DNA from: Candidatus Pacearchaeota archaeon
GTDB taxonomy: Archaea > Nanobdellota > Nanobdellia > Pacearchaeales > GW2011-AR1
NCBI GenBank assembly: GCA_018304165.1
Contig: JAGVWS010000030.1
Span: 1 to 45,843 of the forward strand
DNA: 45,843 nt
Direction of reading: 5' to 3'
The position numbers and the translations under genes are program-made. Under the pieces are notes generated by a model that had not been told where the DNA came from, did not search any database, and saw only the letters and a list, made by a program, of their open reading frames with translations. Below, one piece after another: positions 1 to 7,065 of this stretch (positions within the stretch are counted from its first letter, which is position 1; each line of letters starts with the position of its first letter).

Positions 1-4
1 AAAT

Positions 5-1927
5 TTACTCTCTTCTCGACAGCCTTACAGCAGCGATGATTATGGCTACAATCAGGATTATGTTTGCCAGAACTATAATCCACACCACCCAGTTTTCCCT
101 TATGCTGTTCCATAAGCCGCTGACCGGCGAGGATGTCGGCTGCACGAACACTGAAACTTCCTGGTCGCTTGTCTTTGTTCCTGATGCTGCTCTTATTGTA
201 AATCTCTGGTCTCCGGAAGCATCTTCATTAGGAGTCAGAGTTATAGAGACATCCTTGCTTTCTCCGCCTGCCAAAGTCACTGCAGAAGGCTCAACGCTCT
301 TCAACTGCGACCATGCCTCGTATCCGAACGGAACAATGGAAACCTGCATTGTATCCTTTCCAAGATTCTTTATTGATGTCCTTATTATCATGTCCCTTCC
401 GGCTCTGGCTTCTGATTCAAGAGTAGGAGAGATTAATATCTCGCTGCTCGGCTTGGCTATGCAATTACCCTGGACATTGAAAGACTTTAATATTCTTTCT
501 GTAAGATCTTCATAGTTGTCGCTTCCTTTGTTGTAGTGGTGCCTTGCCTGAAGCTCTAATTGGTATAATTTCTCTTCAGCATCCCGGGGAATTTCTATAG
601 GGAAGCTTATCTTCTTGCTTTCTCCAACATCTAAGTTTGTAACTGTAATGTCCTCGTCTATGCTCAGATCATCGCTTGTTAAGCTCACAAGCACTTTATT
701 CTGATCTTCCTTTCCTATATTATGAACTTCTGCTTCTACCGTTGCTCTCTCTCCGCATAACAATGGGCTTTCCACTTCAACGTCGGTCATTCCCACATCC
801 CACCTCTCCTTGCTTTCAAGGTTTATTGTCTCAAAGCTCGTGCTGCTCCAGTGAGAGACGCACTGCTCATCTTCATCAATATAAGCTTTTACATATATCC
901 TTCCATTGTCCGGAGTATCCGCCGGAAGAATGAAGTTGAAAAGTACTGATTCCCTCTCGTCCTGCTCAACAAAGACCGTCTGTTCCGCAGAATACAGATC
1001 ATTTCCATCACTTTTATCATAAACCATCAGTTCAACAGTTATGTCGTCATCATCATTAGCATTATTTTCAACCTTTACTTCAACTTCAACATCCTGCAAT
1101 AATTCCCATTTGAAGTTTCCGTTGCTTGAGGTTTCATCGCTTACAGAGACTATCCTGACATCATTTCCTCTTTCTCCGAAATCACAGAATTCATTTATGA
1201 ATTTAATAGTTGTCGTGGCGTTTGCAGAGCCTGACGATGCGCGCATTATCGTTGAAGTTTCCCCGAGAAGCAAATCAATGTCCTCAGGATCGCTTGAGTA
1301 AGACACATTGAGGGTTATGTTCTCTCCTGGATTTAACGAGAAAGGCTGTGCCTTTGAAGATACTAAGCTCAGAGATAATACCTCTCCCTCGCTGTCTGTT
1401 ATAGAATTATTAGCAATTGATGCAGTTATGCTATTTAGGACCTGGTTTCCGTCGTTTCTTAAAGTTACATTAGTCAGGTTTGCTGATTTTGTCAAAGCTG
1501 CTGGAGCTGGTGTGAAGATGAGGGAGTTGTGGTTGTTGAGAGTTATTGATACAGGAATGCTTGCTATTGAAGTTCCATTGGAATAATTTACTGCAATGGC
1601 TCCGGCAGTCGGAGAATTTGTGTATTTTGGAGCTGTTACCTGAAGGTTATATGTATTAGTTGCGCTGGGAGCAATAGCATCTGATGTCTTGCTCAAAGCA
1701 GGAGCCCATCCGCTCAATCCAGCAACAGATAAGATTATATTGGCATTAGCAATATCACTGCTTGTCAGATTAAAATTGAACATCAATGTTCTGGTTGTTG
1801 TATCATCGCTTGGAAGAGTAGAATTACTGAATGATACGGGAGCAGCAACGACAGCAGCACTTGCCAAACCTGCCAAAACAGTTATTAACAAAATGCTGAA
1901 AACCAAACCAAATATTTTTAACTTCAT
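5..1927 (-). CDS. Secreted, membrane-anchored beta-sandwich surface protein (COG1361/CARDB-like)
   Basis: This is a complete 640-residue protein. It has an N-terminal hydrophobic signal segment (about residues 5-25, ending in an Ala-rich stretch), a long extracellular part rich in Ser, Thr, Asn and Val, and one C-terminal membrane helix (about 610-635) followed by a short basic tail, SRRE. Repeated phrases such as LNPGENITLNVSY, VGESKKISFPIEI and AGGESKDVSITLTP are typical of the NEW3/CARDB beta-sandwich modules of archaeal S-layer-associated proteins. Two Cys-containing segments (FCDFGERGND and LLCGERATVEAEV) may form disulfides. The likely role is a cell-surface or envelope structural or adhesion protein. 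A TATA box lies about 30 nt before the start codon. The exact ligand or function is unknown. Confidence 0.75.
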   Translation of the reverse strand: MKLKIFGLVFSILLITVLAGLASAAVVAAPVSFSNSTLPSDDTTTRTLMFNFNLTSSDIANANIILSVAGLSGWAPALSKTSDAIAPSATNTYNLQVTAPKYTNSPTAGAIAVNYSNGTSIASIPVSITLNNHNSLIFTPAPAALTKSANLTNVTLRNDGNQVLNSITASIANNSITDSEGEVLSLSLVSSKAQPFSLNPGENITLNVSYSSDPEDIDLLLGETSTIMRASSGSANATTTIKFINEFCDFGERGNDVRIVSVSDETSSNGNFKWELLQDVEVEVKVENNANDDDDITVELMVYDKSDGNDLYSAEQTVFVEQDERESVLFNFILPADTPDNGRIYVKAYIDEDEQCVSHWSSTSFETINLESKERWDVGMTDVEVESPLLCGERATVEAEVHNIGKEDQNKVLVSLTSDDLSIDEDITVTNLDVGESKKISFPIEIPRDAEEKLYQLELQARHHYNKGSDNYEDLTERILKSFNVQGNCIAKPSSEILISPTLESEARAGRDMIIRTSIKNLGKDTMQVSIVPFGYEAWSQLKSVEPSAVTLAGGESKDVSITLTPNEDASGDQRFTIRAASGTKTSDQEVSVFVQPTSSPVSGLWNSIRENWVVWIIVLANIILIVAIIIAAVRLSRRE

Positions 1928-1955
1928 TTTTGTTATGCTTTTAGAGTTGCAACCA

Positions 1956-1963
1956 TTTATAAA
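1956..1963 (-). promoter_or_regulatory. TATA box of the surface-protein gene
   Basis: TTTATAAA lies 29-36 nt upstream of the start codon at 1927, the spacing expected for an archaeal promoter giving a very short or no leader. Confidence 0.5.
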
Positions 1964-2028
1964 GATTTATATTCTGTGGAATATAGTATTTTGCCTGCAG
2001 TATTTGCGGCAATAAGAACGGGGGAATG

Positions 2029-2036
2029 TTTATAAA
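2029..2036 (+). promoter_or_regulatory. TATA box of the small four-helix membrane protein gene
   Basis: TTTATAAA lies 41-48 nt before the ATG at 2077. This leaves room for a leader of about 15-20 nt, which contains the Shine-Dalgarno sequence at 2064-2071. It contrasts with the mostly leaderless arrangement elsewhere in the window. Confidence 0.5.
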
Positions 2037-2063
2037 CGGAAAATACCTCACCAGATTATTAAT

Positions 2064-2071
2064 AAGGAGGT
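2064..2071 (+). promoter_or_regulatory. Strong Shine-Dalgarno sequence
   Basis: AAGGAGGT is a near-perfect complement to the 3' end of archaeal 16S rRNA and sits 5 nt before the ATG at 2077. It fixes that ATG as the start, in preference to an in-frame ATG 51 nt further upstream that lies on top of the TATA region. Confidence 0.75.
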
Positions 2072-2076
2072 GTAAA

Positions 2077-2424
2077 ATGCCAAAGGGTAAGAGCTCTAAT
2101 ACTATCGGGGCATGGGCTTTTTTGATTGGAGTGATTTTAGCAGTGATACTTGGACTATTCCAGTCTAGCCTTGGAAACGTTGTTTGGATACCAATAGTGC
2201 TGGTGCTTATAGGACTTGTTGTTGGCTTGCTCAATGTGGGAGTAGGAGATGCAAATGCTTTCCTCATAGCATCATTGGCTTTAGTAATCGTTGCATTCAT
2301 GGGAAGCTCTGTGCTTGGAGTAATACCGCAAATAGCGGGAATACTTTCTGCATTGATGGTACTCATCGTGCCAGCCGCAGTGATAGTATCCTTGAGAGCA
2401 ATATTTGTTATTGCAAGAGACTAA
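2077..2424 (+). CDS. Small polytopic membrane protein, unknown function
   Basis: This 115-residue protein begins MPKGKSSNTIGAW. It is almost entirely hydrophobic after a short basic N terminus, with four predicted membrane helices (about residues 10-30, 35-55, 60-80 and 88-112) and small polar turns. A glycine-rich segment (LVVGLLNVGVGDANAF) sits between helices 2 and 3. The start is chosen by the strong AAGGAGGT ribosome binding site; the gene has its own TATA box and a downstream T-rich stretch, so it looks monocistronic. A strong SD plus dedicated promoter and terminator suggests an abundant protein. I do not recognise a characterised family. Confidence 0.7.
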   Translation: MPKGKSSNTIGAWAFLIGVILAVILGLFQSSLGNVVWIPIVLVLIGLVVGLLNVGVGDANAFLIASLALVIVAFMGSSVLGVIPQIAGILSALMVLIVPAAVIVSLRAIFVIARD

Positions 2425-2433
2425 AATCTCTTG

Positions 2434-2454
2434 TATTTTTTGTTTTTTTATTTT
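2434..2454 (+). terminator. T-rich transcription terminator
   Basis: Runs of 5-7 T (TATTTTTTGTTTTTTTATTTT) begin 10 nt after the stop codon of the small membrane protein, the usual form of an archaeal intrinsic terminator. Confidence 0.55.
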
Positions 2455-2876
2455 GTAGTTCAGGAAAGAAAGGAGATGTATAGAAAGAAGAATTTAATTT
2501 TTGTTAGATGGTGTTGACAATAGAAATAATGAGCATGAAGTAATCCGCGGAGAAATTATTGATATTTATAGTTCAGAAGTTATAGTAATGGACTTCATAC
2601 TAAAATTTAGGTGATTAGCTAAATTCCGCACTAATTTTTAATATAACTATTATCAATAGCATTTATGCTCATTCTAAACAGCCGTCTTAACATCAATTAA
2701 TATGCCGACGCTTGCATGCAGTTTAAATCAGCGTTTTACAGATATCAGTTAATTATTCTTGGTTATAAGGCAACTTACTGGTGCAATTATTGTCTAATCG
2801 CCTTTATTATATATTAGAGTTCCCCCGCTAATTGTTAGAATCATAGGGTTTATGCCTCATGCTAATTATATACTGA
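2455..2876. other. Intergenic region with weak structure and no convincing gene
   Basis: No plausible ORF is seen. A 9-bp inverted pair (AATGAGCAT at 2528-2536, ATGCTCATT at 2665-2673) encloses a 7-bp hairpin (AATTTAG at 2604-2610 with CTAAATT at 2619-2625). This could be a small folded RNA, but in AT-rich DNA the evidence is weak. Confidence 0.2.
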
Positions 2877-3518
2877 TTATTGCTGTGACTCTTTCATCCT
2901 CGTTATCCTGTCCAGGCTTATTATTTCTGAAGAATCCTCCTCAATTCTCGGGCATGCAGTATTAACCCAGAAATCAATGCTGAAATTTTCAAATTCTTTT
3001 GGATTTATATTATTGCAAAGGAACAAGTACAGCTTTCTATCAGGAGAATTATTTGAATTTGCGAAATTTATGGCCTTTTTTATATCATGCTGGCCTGGCT
3101 TGTTTGATACAAGCAAGCCGACACTATTAGCTGAGTAAAACCTTGACAGCTTTGCCTTCCTCTTCTTCTCAGCCTCTTCTATATATTTAGTACCAACTTT
3201 ATTTATTGAATAACCATCAAATAAAGTTATATTCTTTGATATCATGAATAAGTTAGGGTTGGTGGCGTGAAATTTACCAGAGCCAATGTGAAGAATGGGA
3301 AGTTCCTCTGCTTTTAAAGCCCTGCATCCGATAATCTGCAGGAATTTATGAACTTTAATTCCTGCCTTCTCCACTTCATCTTTTACATGCTTTGCCAGAT
3401 TATAATATTGTACGGAATAAGTGATGTGAATCTCTTTAGGCAGAATTTCAACTAACTCTTTGAGCTTCGCATTATCAAACTCAAGTTTCTTGATAGCGCG
3501 AACGAATAAAGTTTTCAT
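2877..3518 (-). CDS. Dph2-like diphthamide synthase fragment lacking domain 1
   Basis: This 213-residue protein matches domains 2 and 3 of archaeal Dph2, the radical [4Fe-4S] enzyme that makes the 3-amino-3-carboxypropyl-histidine precursor of diphthamide on aEF2. Visible landmarks are QIIGCRAL with Cys65, ILHIGSGKFH at 75-84, and VNTACPRI with Cys189. The 124-residue spacing of Cys65 and Cys189 equals that of the second and third cluster cysteines of Pyrococcus Dph2 (Cys163 and Cys287, from memory). The N-terminal domain of about 98 residues, with the first cluster cysteine, is absent; the family is usually about 340 residues. A CTTATAAAG box 22-30 nt upstream supports the short start as genuine. 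It may be a reduced enzyme, a partner subunit or a decaying gene. Confidence 0.7.
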   Translation of the reverse strand: MKTLFVRAIKKLEFDNAKLKELVEILPKEIHITYSVQYYNLAKHVKDEVEKAGIKVHKFLQIIGCRALKAEELPILHIGSGKFHATNPNLFMISKNITLFDGYSINKVGTKYIEEAEKKRKAKLSRFYSANSVGLLVSNKPGQHDIKKAINFANSNNSPDRKLYLFLCNNINPKEFENFSIDFWVNTACPRIEEDSSEIISLDRITRMKESQQ

Positions 3519-3760
3519 AATTATGAAGATAAAAATATCCTTATAAAGCCTTCCACGCCTCGCTTCGCTCAGCTTATTACCTCTAAGAACCTATCCTTAT
3601 ATGTCAAGAATCTTGGAATCCGATTCTTGAGCATGCTCAAACATCAAAAATGTTAATTTTTGAATGCACTCAAGAACATAAAGTTCTTGATGAACTAAGA
3701 CAAGTTTTTGACAGGCATAGGTTAGATAGTTTTGTAGTTGATAAATTGCCTATAACTAAC

Positions 3761-3827
3761 CCTATGCGGATAGACTGTAAGCTCTATCATAAACTAGACC
3801 TATGCGGATAGACTGTAAGCTCTATCA
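3761..3827. repeat. 29-nt direct repeat, two copies, 38-nt spacing
   Basis: The unit starting CCTATGCGGATAGACTGTAA occurs at 3761-3789 and 3799-3827 without mismatch, separated by 9 nt. The second copy overlaps the start of the next duplication. Confidence 0.9.
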
Positions 3828-3932
3828 ATTAGCCTAATGATAAAATTATTGTTCAGCCCATTATTGTAAATACGTAAGATCTATCAATTAGCCTAATGAT
3901 AAAATTATTGTTCAGCTCATTATTGTAAATAC
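3815..3932. repeat. 59-nt tandem duplication
   Basis: A unit beginning GTAAG and containing CTATCAATTAGCCTAATGAT occurs at 3815-3873 and 3874-3932. The two copies are nearly identical (for example GCCCAT in one and GCTCAT in the other), which implies a recent duplication. Confidence 0.9.
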
Positions 3933-4115
3933 AATTCATTACTATTATGGATAACTGCACAGGTTAGGTTACAAGAAGATGCAGTTAGACAGATAGAGAA
4001 CTGCAAAAAGCATGTCACATAAGTAACGCAGTTGTCTATAACTTAATGTCCTATTGAGTAACGCGTGTCAGTTAATTATAAGCTTAACCTTTTGTTTTTT
4101 AATAGAATTTCAGAA

Positions 4116-4541
4116 TCACTCTTCAAAAAAAGAATCCTTTGGCATTCCGCCCATGCCTGCGCCTGCTCCGGAGGGCATTGACATGCCGGGCTTGTAAATC
4201 TCTGCAAATGAAGGAGTTGCTATTACTGTGTTCTCTCCAAACCCGGCAACGCTCCCATCCATGGCCTCAACAGTTTTCTTTATCTTTGAGATAGCGCGCT
4301 TTAATTCAACAATATCGCGGGACTTCAGCTGCTTTATGTCAACCACAGCGATAGTATAACCTTCTCTTAAAGCTGCAAGAATGTCATTAATGTCCTCAAA
4401 CTTCCTCAGGATAAAAGATCTTATGACAATTTTAGACTTTCTTTCCCTTCTTTCAACGTCTATTTCCAGGTAATCCTCATCAATAGAAGAATTTCCTCCA
4501 AACCATCCTGATAAACTCTTTCTTATTGTTTCTATAGGCAT
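4116..4541 (-). CDS. sepF: Archaeal SepF, membrane anchor for FtsZ
   Basis: This 141-residue protein has the SepF/DUF552 core (about residues 38-118: KIVIRSFILRKFEDINDILA, then GYTIAVVDIKQLKSRD and GSVAGFGENTVIATP). An N-terminal segment MPIETIRKSLSGWFGG can form the amphipathic membrane-binding helix. In archaea SepF tethers FtsZ to the membrane and is the main divisome anchor. A Gly/Met-rich tail (about 119-136) precedes the terminal SFFEE. A TATTTAAAG box sits about 21-29 nt upstream. FtsZ itself is encoded about 9 kb away on the same strand, so the two are not in one operon here. Confidence 0.9.
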   Translation of the reverse strand: MPIETIRKSLSGWFGGNSSIDEDYLEIDVERRERKSKIVIRSFILRKFEDINDILAALREGYTIAVVDIKQLKSRDIVELKRAISKIKKTVEAMDGSVAGFGENTVIATPSFAEIYKPGMSMPSGAGAGMGGMPKDSFFEE

Positions 4542-4613
4542 GGAGAATTTAATTTGGTTAGGTATTTAAAGATTTCTATAGAATTTTATAAGATTGGTTT
4601 TTTATTTATAGCG

Positions 4614-4958
4614 CTACTTTGATGGCTTTTTCTTTGTTAATTCCTCTCTAATGGCATCTGCTCTTTCATTAATATCCTTTTCCTGCGATTCAAATGCCTT
4701 CACTCTTAAAGAAAGGAGTTTTACCTTCTTCTCAAGCTCGTCTTTCAGGGTGTTTTTTTCAGACTTAATCATTACCTGCCCGACTATCTTGAAAACTTCT
4801 CCTTTGGAGCCGGAAAGCTCTTCAAGAGCATGCTCGCTCTCACTTAGCTCAAAGTCAAAAGCCTGCTTTTGAAGGGATAAATTCTGCAGGTTCTGCTCAA
4901 GAATCTGAAGTTCCTGTATTCTCTCCGGTTGAAAATCGCTTTCCTTTTCGGCAACCAT
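4614..4958 (-). CDS. pfdB: Prefoldin beta subunit
   Basis: This 114-residue protein is almost wholly heptad-patterned. Two long coiled-coil helices (about 12-50 and 72-110) flank a beta-hairpin segment (GEVFKIVGQVMIKS, about 54-67). That is the prefoldin beta layout, and the GQVMIKS hairpin is the family signature. Four beta and two alpha subunits form the jellyfish-shaped hexamer that passes unfolded proteins to the thermosome. A GTTTAAAAAG box about 21-30 nt upstream gives it its own leaderless promoter. No prefoldin alpha gene was recognised in the window. Confidence 0.88.
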   Translation of the reverse strand: MVAEKESDFQPERIQELQILEQNLQNLSLQKQAFDFELSESEHALEELSGSKGEVFKIVGQVMIKSEKNTLKDELEKKVKLLSLRVKAFESQEKDINERADAIREELTKKKPSK

Positions 4959-4988
4959 TAATGGCCGAGCAGAAATATGTTTAAAAAG

Positions 4989-5288
4989 TTATGCTTGACC
5001 GTATTTTTCCCTTGCCTGATTGATTACATCCATTGCAGTATCCCCTTCAAGAACTTCTACTAATTTACAATAGACCCATACCTCTTCATGAAATCTGCCT
5101 TCGTTAAAATAAACCGAGCCGTTAAAATCCCATGCACTATGTCTTGAGAAGCATTCGCCTTCCTTTAATCTGTCAACAATATCTTCTTTCAAAATGCCGT
5201 CTAAATTTGAAAAAACAGGAGGCTTAATTTCTTCCCATCCTTTCTCAGATAGCCCGACAGGACTATATTTACTTAAATCAATAATCAT
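4989..5288 (-). CDS. Conserved-looking hypothetical protein, 99 aa
   Basis: I do not recognise this family. The protein is soluble and acidic, with aromatic-rich strands (WDFNGSVYFNEGRFHEEVWVYCKLVEVL) that suggest a small alpha/beta domain, then an amphipathic C-terminal helix. It lies 54 nt downstream of rpoP. Its promoter region (5312-5342) closely matches that of another unrelated hypothetical gene, 15174-15545, at the same distance from the start codon, which suggests shared regulation. Confidence 0.6.
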   Translation of the reverse strand: MIIDLSKYSPVGLSEKGWEEIKPPVFSNLDGILKEDIVDRLKEGECFSRHSAWDFNGSVYFNEGRFHEEVWVYCKLVEVLEGDTAMDVINQAREKYGQA

Positions 5289-5341
5289 GATAAGAAGCAG
5301 AATAGCCTGAATTTAAATATTATTGCAGTAGAATAGCCATC

Positions 5342-5479
5342 TTAAACAGCCTTCACTTTTTTAACAACTTTTCTTGGCTTGTAAAACACCTTGTAGCCGC
5401 AGCTAGGGCATACAAACCTCGCTTCAAGGTTCTTGTGAGATATCTTTTTCTCGCACTTAAAGCATTTATATACTGCCAT
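5342..5479 (-). CDS. rpoP: RNA polymerase subunit Rpo12 (P)
   Basis: This 45-residue zinc-ribbon protein begins MAVYKCFKCEKK, followed by FVCPSCGYKVFYK and a basic tail. The CxxC...CxxC pattern (Cys6, Cys9, Cys24, Cys27), small size and the GYKVFYKPR-type C-terminal strand are diagnostic of archaeal Rpo12/eukaryotic Rpb12. That subunit helps assemble the Rpo3-Rpo10-Rpo11 platform of RNA polymerase. It lies downstream of the eL43 gene on the same strand, separated by a tandem-repeat block. Confidence 0.88.
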   Translation of the reverse strand: MAVYKCFKCEKKISHKNLEARFVCPSCGYKVFYKPRKVVKKVKAV

Positions 5480-5790
5480 TGTAATTAATTATAATCTTGC
5501 CTTTTAAACTTTGTTGATTTTATAGGTTAGACAGATAATGCCAGAAGATGCAGGCATCATGTACAAATAGATTATTTAGATTAATATTGATTTATGAATT
5601 TTTGCTGTATATTAATTGTACAATTGATTTATTAAATAACTTCTAAATTAAGGAGGTATATTGATTTATTAAATAACTTCTAAATTAAGGAGGTATATTG
5701 ATTTATTATATCATTTATATTAAATTAAGGAGGTATATTGATTTATTATATCATTTATATTATCTTTATTATGTGGAGATTTTGAGGATA
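5480..5790. other. Spacer between eL43 and rpoP
   Basis: No gene is seen. More than a third of the spacer is the tandem repeat at 5624-5760; the rest is AT-rich sequence. Confidence 0.4.
5624..5760. repeat. Tandem repeat, 37-40 nt unit, about 3.6 copies, each full copy with an SD-like core
   Basis: Copies lie at 5624-5660, 5661-5697, 5698-5737 and, partially, 5738-5760. The first two are identical 37-mers; the third has a changed middle (40 nt) that the partial fourth shares. Each full copy contains TTAAGGAGGTATATTG, a strong + strand Shine-Dalgarno-like sequence with no gene behind it. Confidence 0.9.
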
Positions 5791-6009
5791 TTACCTTGCT
5801 AAGTAATAAGCTCCTGATGCAAATTTCTTGCCGCATTTTTTGCACTTCCATATGCCTGCTGACTTCCTTCTTGCTTTTAGAGACTTGCAGAAAGGGCATA
5901 CCTGCTTCTTTCTCTGCCTGCTTTCGACGCTGACGAAGCCCTCCCTGACTTTCCTGCCGTATCCTGCTCCGAATTTTCCTGCCTGCTTTACTTTTTTTGT
6001 GCGTTCCAT
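5791..6009 (-). CDS. rpl37ae: Ribosomal protein eL43 (L37Ae)
   Basis: This 72-residue protein starts MERTKKVKQAGKFGAGYGRK and carries a C4 zinc finger (CPFCKSLKARRK...WKCKKCGKKFASGAY). This is the standard size and architecture of the large-subunit protein eL43. The family-specific GKFGARYG-like N terminus, here GKFGAGYGRK, is clear. It probably heads a transcription unit towards rpoP and diverges from the homing-endonuclease ORF upstream. Confidence 0.92.
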   Translation of the reverse strand: MERTKKVKQAGKFGAGYGRKVREGFVSVESRQRKKQVCPFCKSLKARRKSAGIWKCKKCGKKFASGAYYLAR

Positions 6010-6135
6010 TTTGATTATGAGATAAATCTCTTTAATATAAATCTCTTAGAAAAAGAAGCTTTTTAAATCATTTGCTTTCACTTCTTTGGAATAGTTTCGA
6101 AGAGGTTATATAGTTTTCATGACATTAATTTATAG

Positions 6136-6981
6136 ATGGTAAGGTTGCATTATCATAGACTATCTCTTGAAGAAAAAGAGCAGATCAGACAATTAACAAG
6201 TAATGGCAAGAGTTTGAGGCAAATTCAAAGATTAATGGGTTTAGGCATTACAACAATCTACTATCAAGTTAGAAAATTCAAACCTAAAATGCATAAAGAT
6301 TTTAACGTTGGAGAATTAACGGATTTTGAGATAGGAGAGTTAATGGGGGCTTTCGCGGGAGATGGAAGCTTTTATCATAAAAAATATGATTCTATTAAGA
6401 ATAATGACTCGCGTTACAGGACTCGTTATCATTTGTCTTTAGTAACTGATATAAATTATCTAAATTACCTTTCAGATTTATTGAAAAAAATGAATTTGAA
6501 TCCTATTATATCCCATAGAGAAGAAGATAATTCTATTGTCCTAAATATCAATTCTAAAGATTTTTATAAACTGATTAGAGAATATTTAACTTGGGAAGAA
6601 GATAAAACTTTTACAATAAGATTGTTAAAACCTATTCAGATATATTCAGAAGATTTTTTACGGGGTTTTGCTCGAGGATTAATGGATACTGATGGATTTC
6701 TTAATGAAGGAAATGCAGGATGTGCATGTATATCTGAAGAGCTAATAAACAACCTAGCAGGGGTATATAAATTATATAACTTTGATATTTCAAGGAGTAG
6801 AATTATTAGAGACGGCAATAGAAGACCCATATTTTATATCAGAGTTTTAAGAAAGAGTCTTAAAAATTTTGGAGAAAAAATAGGATTCTCTAATTCTCAT
6901 AAAAGAGAAAAATTAAATTCTGTTTTAAATAAAGTGGGATCGCTGGGATTTGAACCCAGATCGCAAACTCCCAAAGCTTGA
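6136..6981 (+). CDS. LAGLIDADG homing endonuclease with N-terminal HTH
   Basis: This 281-residue protein has an N-terminal helix-turn-helix (about 12-47: LEEKEQIRQL, GKSLRQIQRLMGL) like those of transposases and resolvases. A two-motif LAGLIDADG domain follows. Motif 1 is IGELMGAFAGDGSF (66-79), with the acidic residue in GDG; motif 2 is FLRGFARGLMDTDGFL (174-189), with DTDG. Such enzymes cut long DNA sites and drive their own spread. No host intron or intein is visible, so it appears free-standing. The last ~16 codons, reading ...GFEPRSQTPKA, are antisense to the 3' half of tRNA-Pro, so the true C terminus has been replaced or extended by tRNA-gene sequence. Sequence around it is very AT-rich, consistent with a mobile gene. 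Confidence 0.85.
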   Translation: MVRLHYHRLSLEEKEQIRQLTSNGKSLRQIQRLMGLGITTIYYQVRKFKPKMHKDFNVGELTDFEIGELMGAFAGDGSFYHKKYDSIKNNDSRYRTRYHLSLVTDINYLNYLSDLLKKMNLNPIISHREEDNSIVLNINSKDFYKLIREYLTWEEDKTFTIRLLKPIQIYSEDFLRGFARGLMDTDGFLNEGNAGCACISEELINNLAGVYKLYNFDISRSRIIRDGNRRPIFYIRVLRKSLKNFGEKIGFSNSHKREKLNSVLNKVGSLGFEPRSQTPKA

Positions 6982-7008
6982 ATACTAGCCAAGTTGTACT
7001 ACGATCCC
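6935..7008 (-). tRNA. tRNA-Pro(TGG)
   Basis: The minus strand folds as a full cloverleaf. The acceptor is GGGATCG/CGATCCC, the D arm GTAC/GTAT, the anticodon stem CAAGC/GTTTG with loop TTTGGGA (anticodon TGG), and the T arm CTGGG-TTCAAAT-CCCAG. The discriminator is A and CCA is not encoded. There is no intron. The antisense homing-endonuclease ORF ends inside this gene. Confidence 0.93.
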
Positions 7009-7065
7009 AAACTAATAATTAAAATTAGATGACTTTTTAATCCTTACTAAAAGAAAAATTTAAAT

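Larger units (their letters stand above)
3519..4115. other. Repeat-rich intergenic region with a possible small ORF
   Basis: This 600-bp spacer contains two overlapping tandem duplications (entered separately) and several inverted repeats, for example CAAGAAC/GTTCTTG around 3672-3690. A short + strand ORF at 3650-3811 would encode 53 residues starting MLIFECTQEHKVLDELRQVF. Its end runs into the duplicated unit, so it may be the remnant of a longer gene. No promoter was seen for it and I do not call it a gene. Confidence 0.25.

Noticed and set aside
3650-3811. 53-residue + strand ORF as a gene
   Set aside because: No promoter or ribosome site, and its end is formed by the duplicated repeat; kept only as a possible remnant.
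3761-3932. Possible CRISPR-like or integration-site repeat
   Set aside because: Only two copies of each unit are present, no spacers of regular length, and no cas or integrase genes nearby.
5624-5760. Possible CRISPR array
   Set aside because: The units abut without unique spacers and differ in length; this is a simple tandem duplication.
6936-6981. GFEPRS C-terminal motif of the homing endonuclease as a functional domain
   Set aside because: It is the antisense reading of the tRNA-Pro T arm, a common artefact of ORFs running into tRNA genes.
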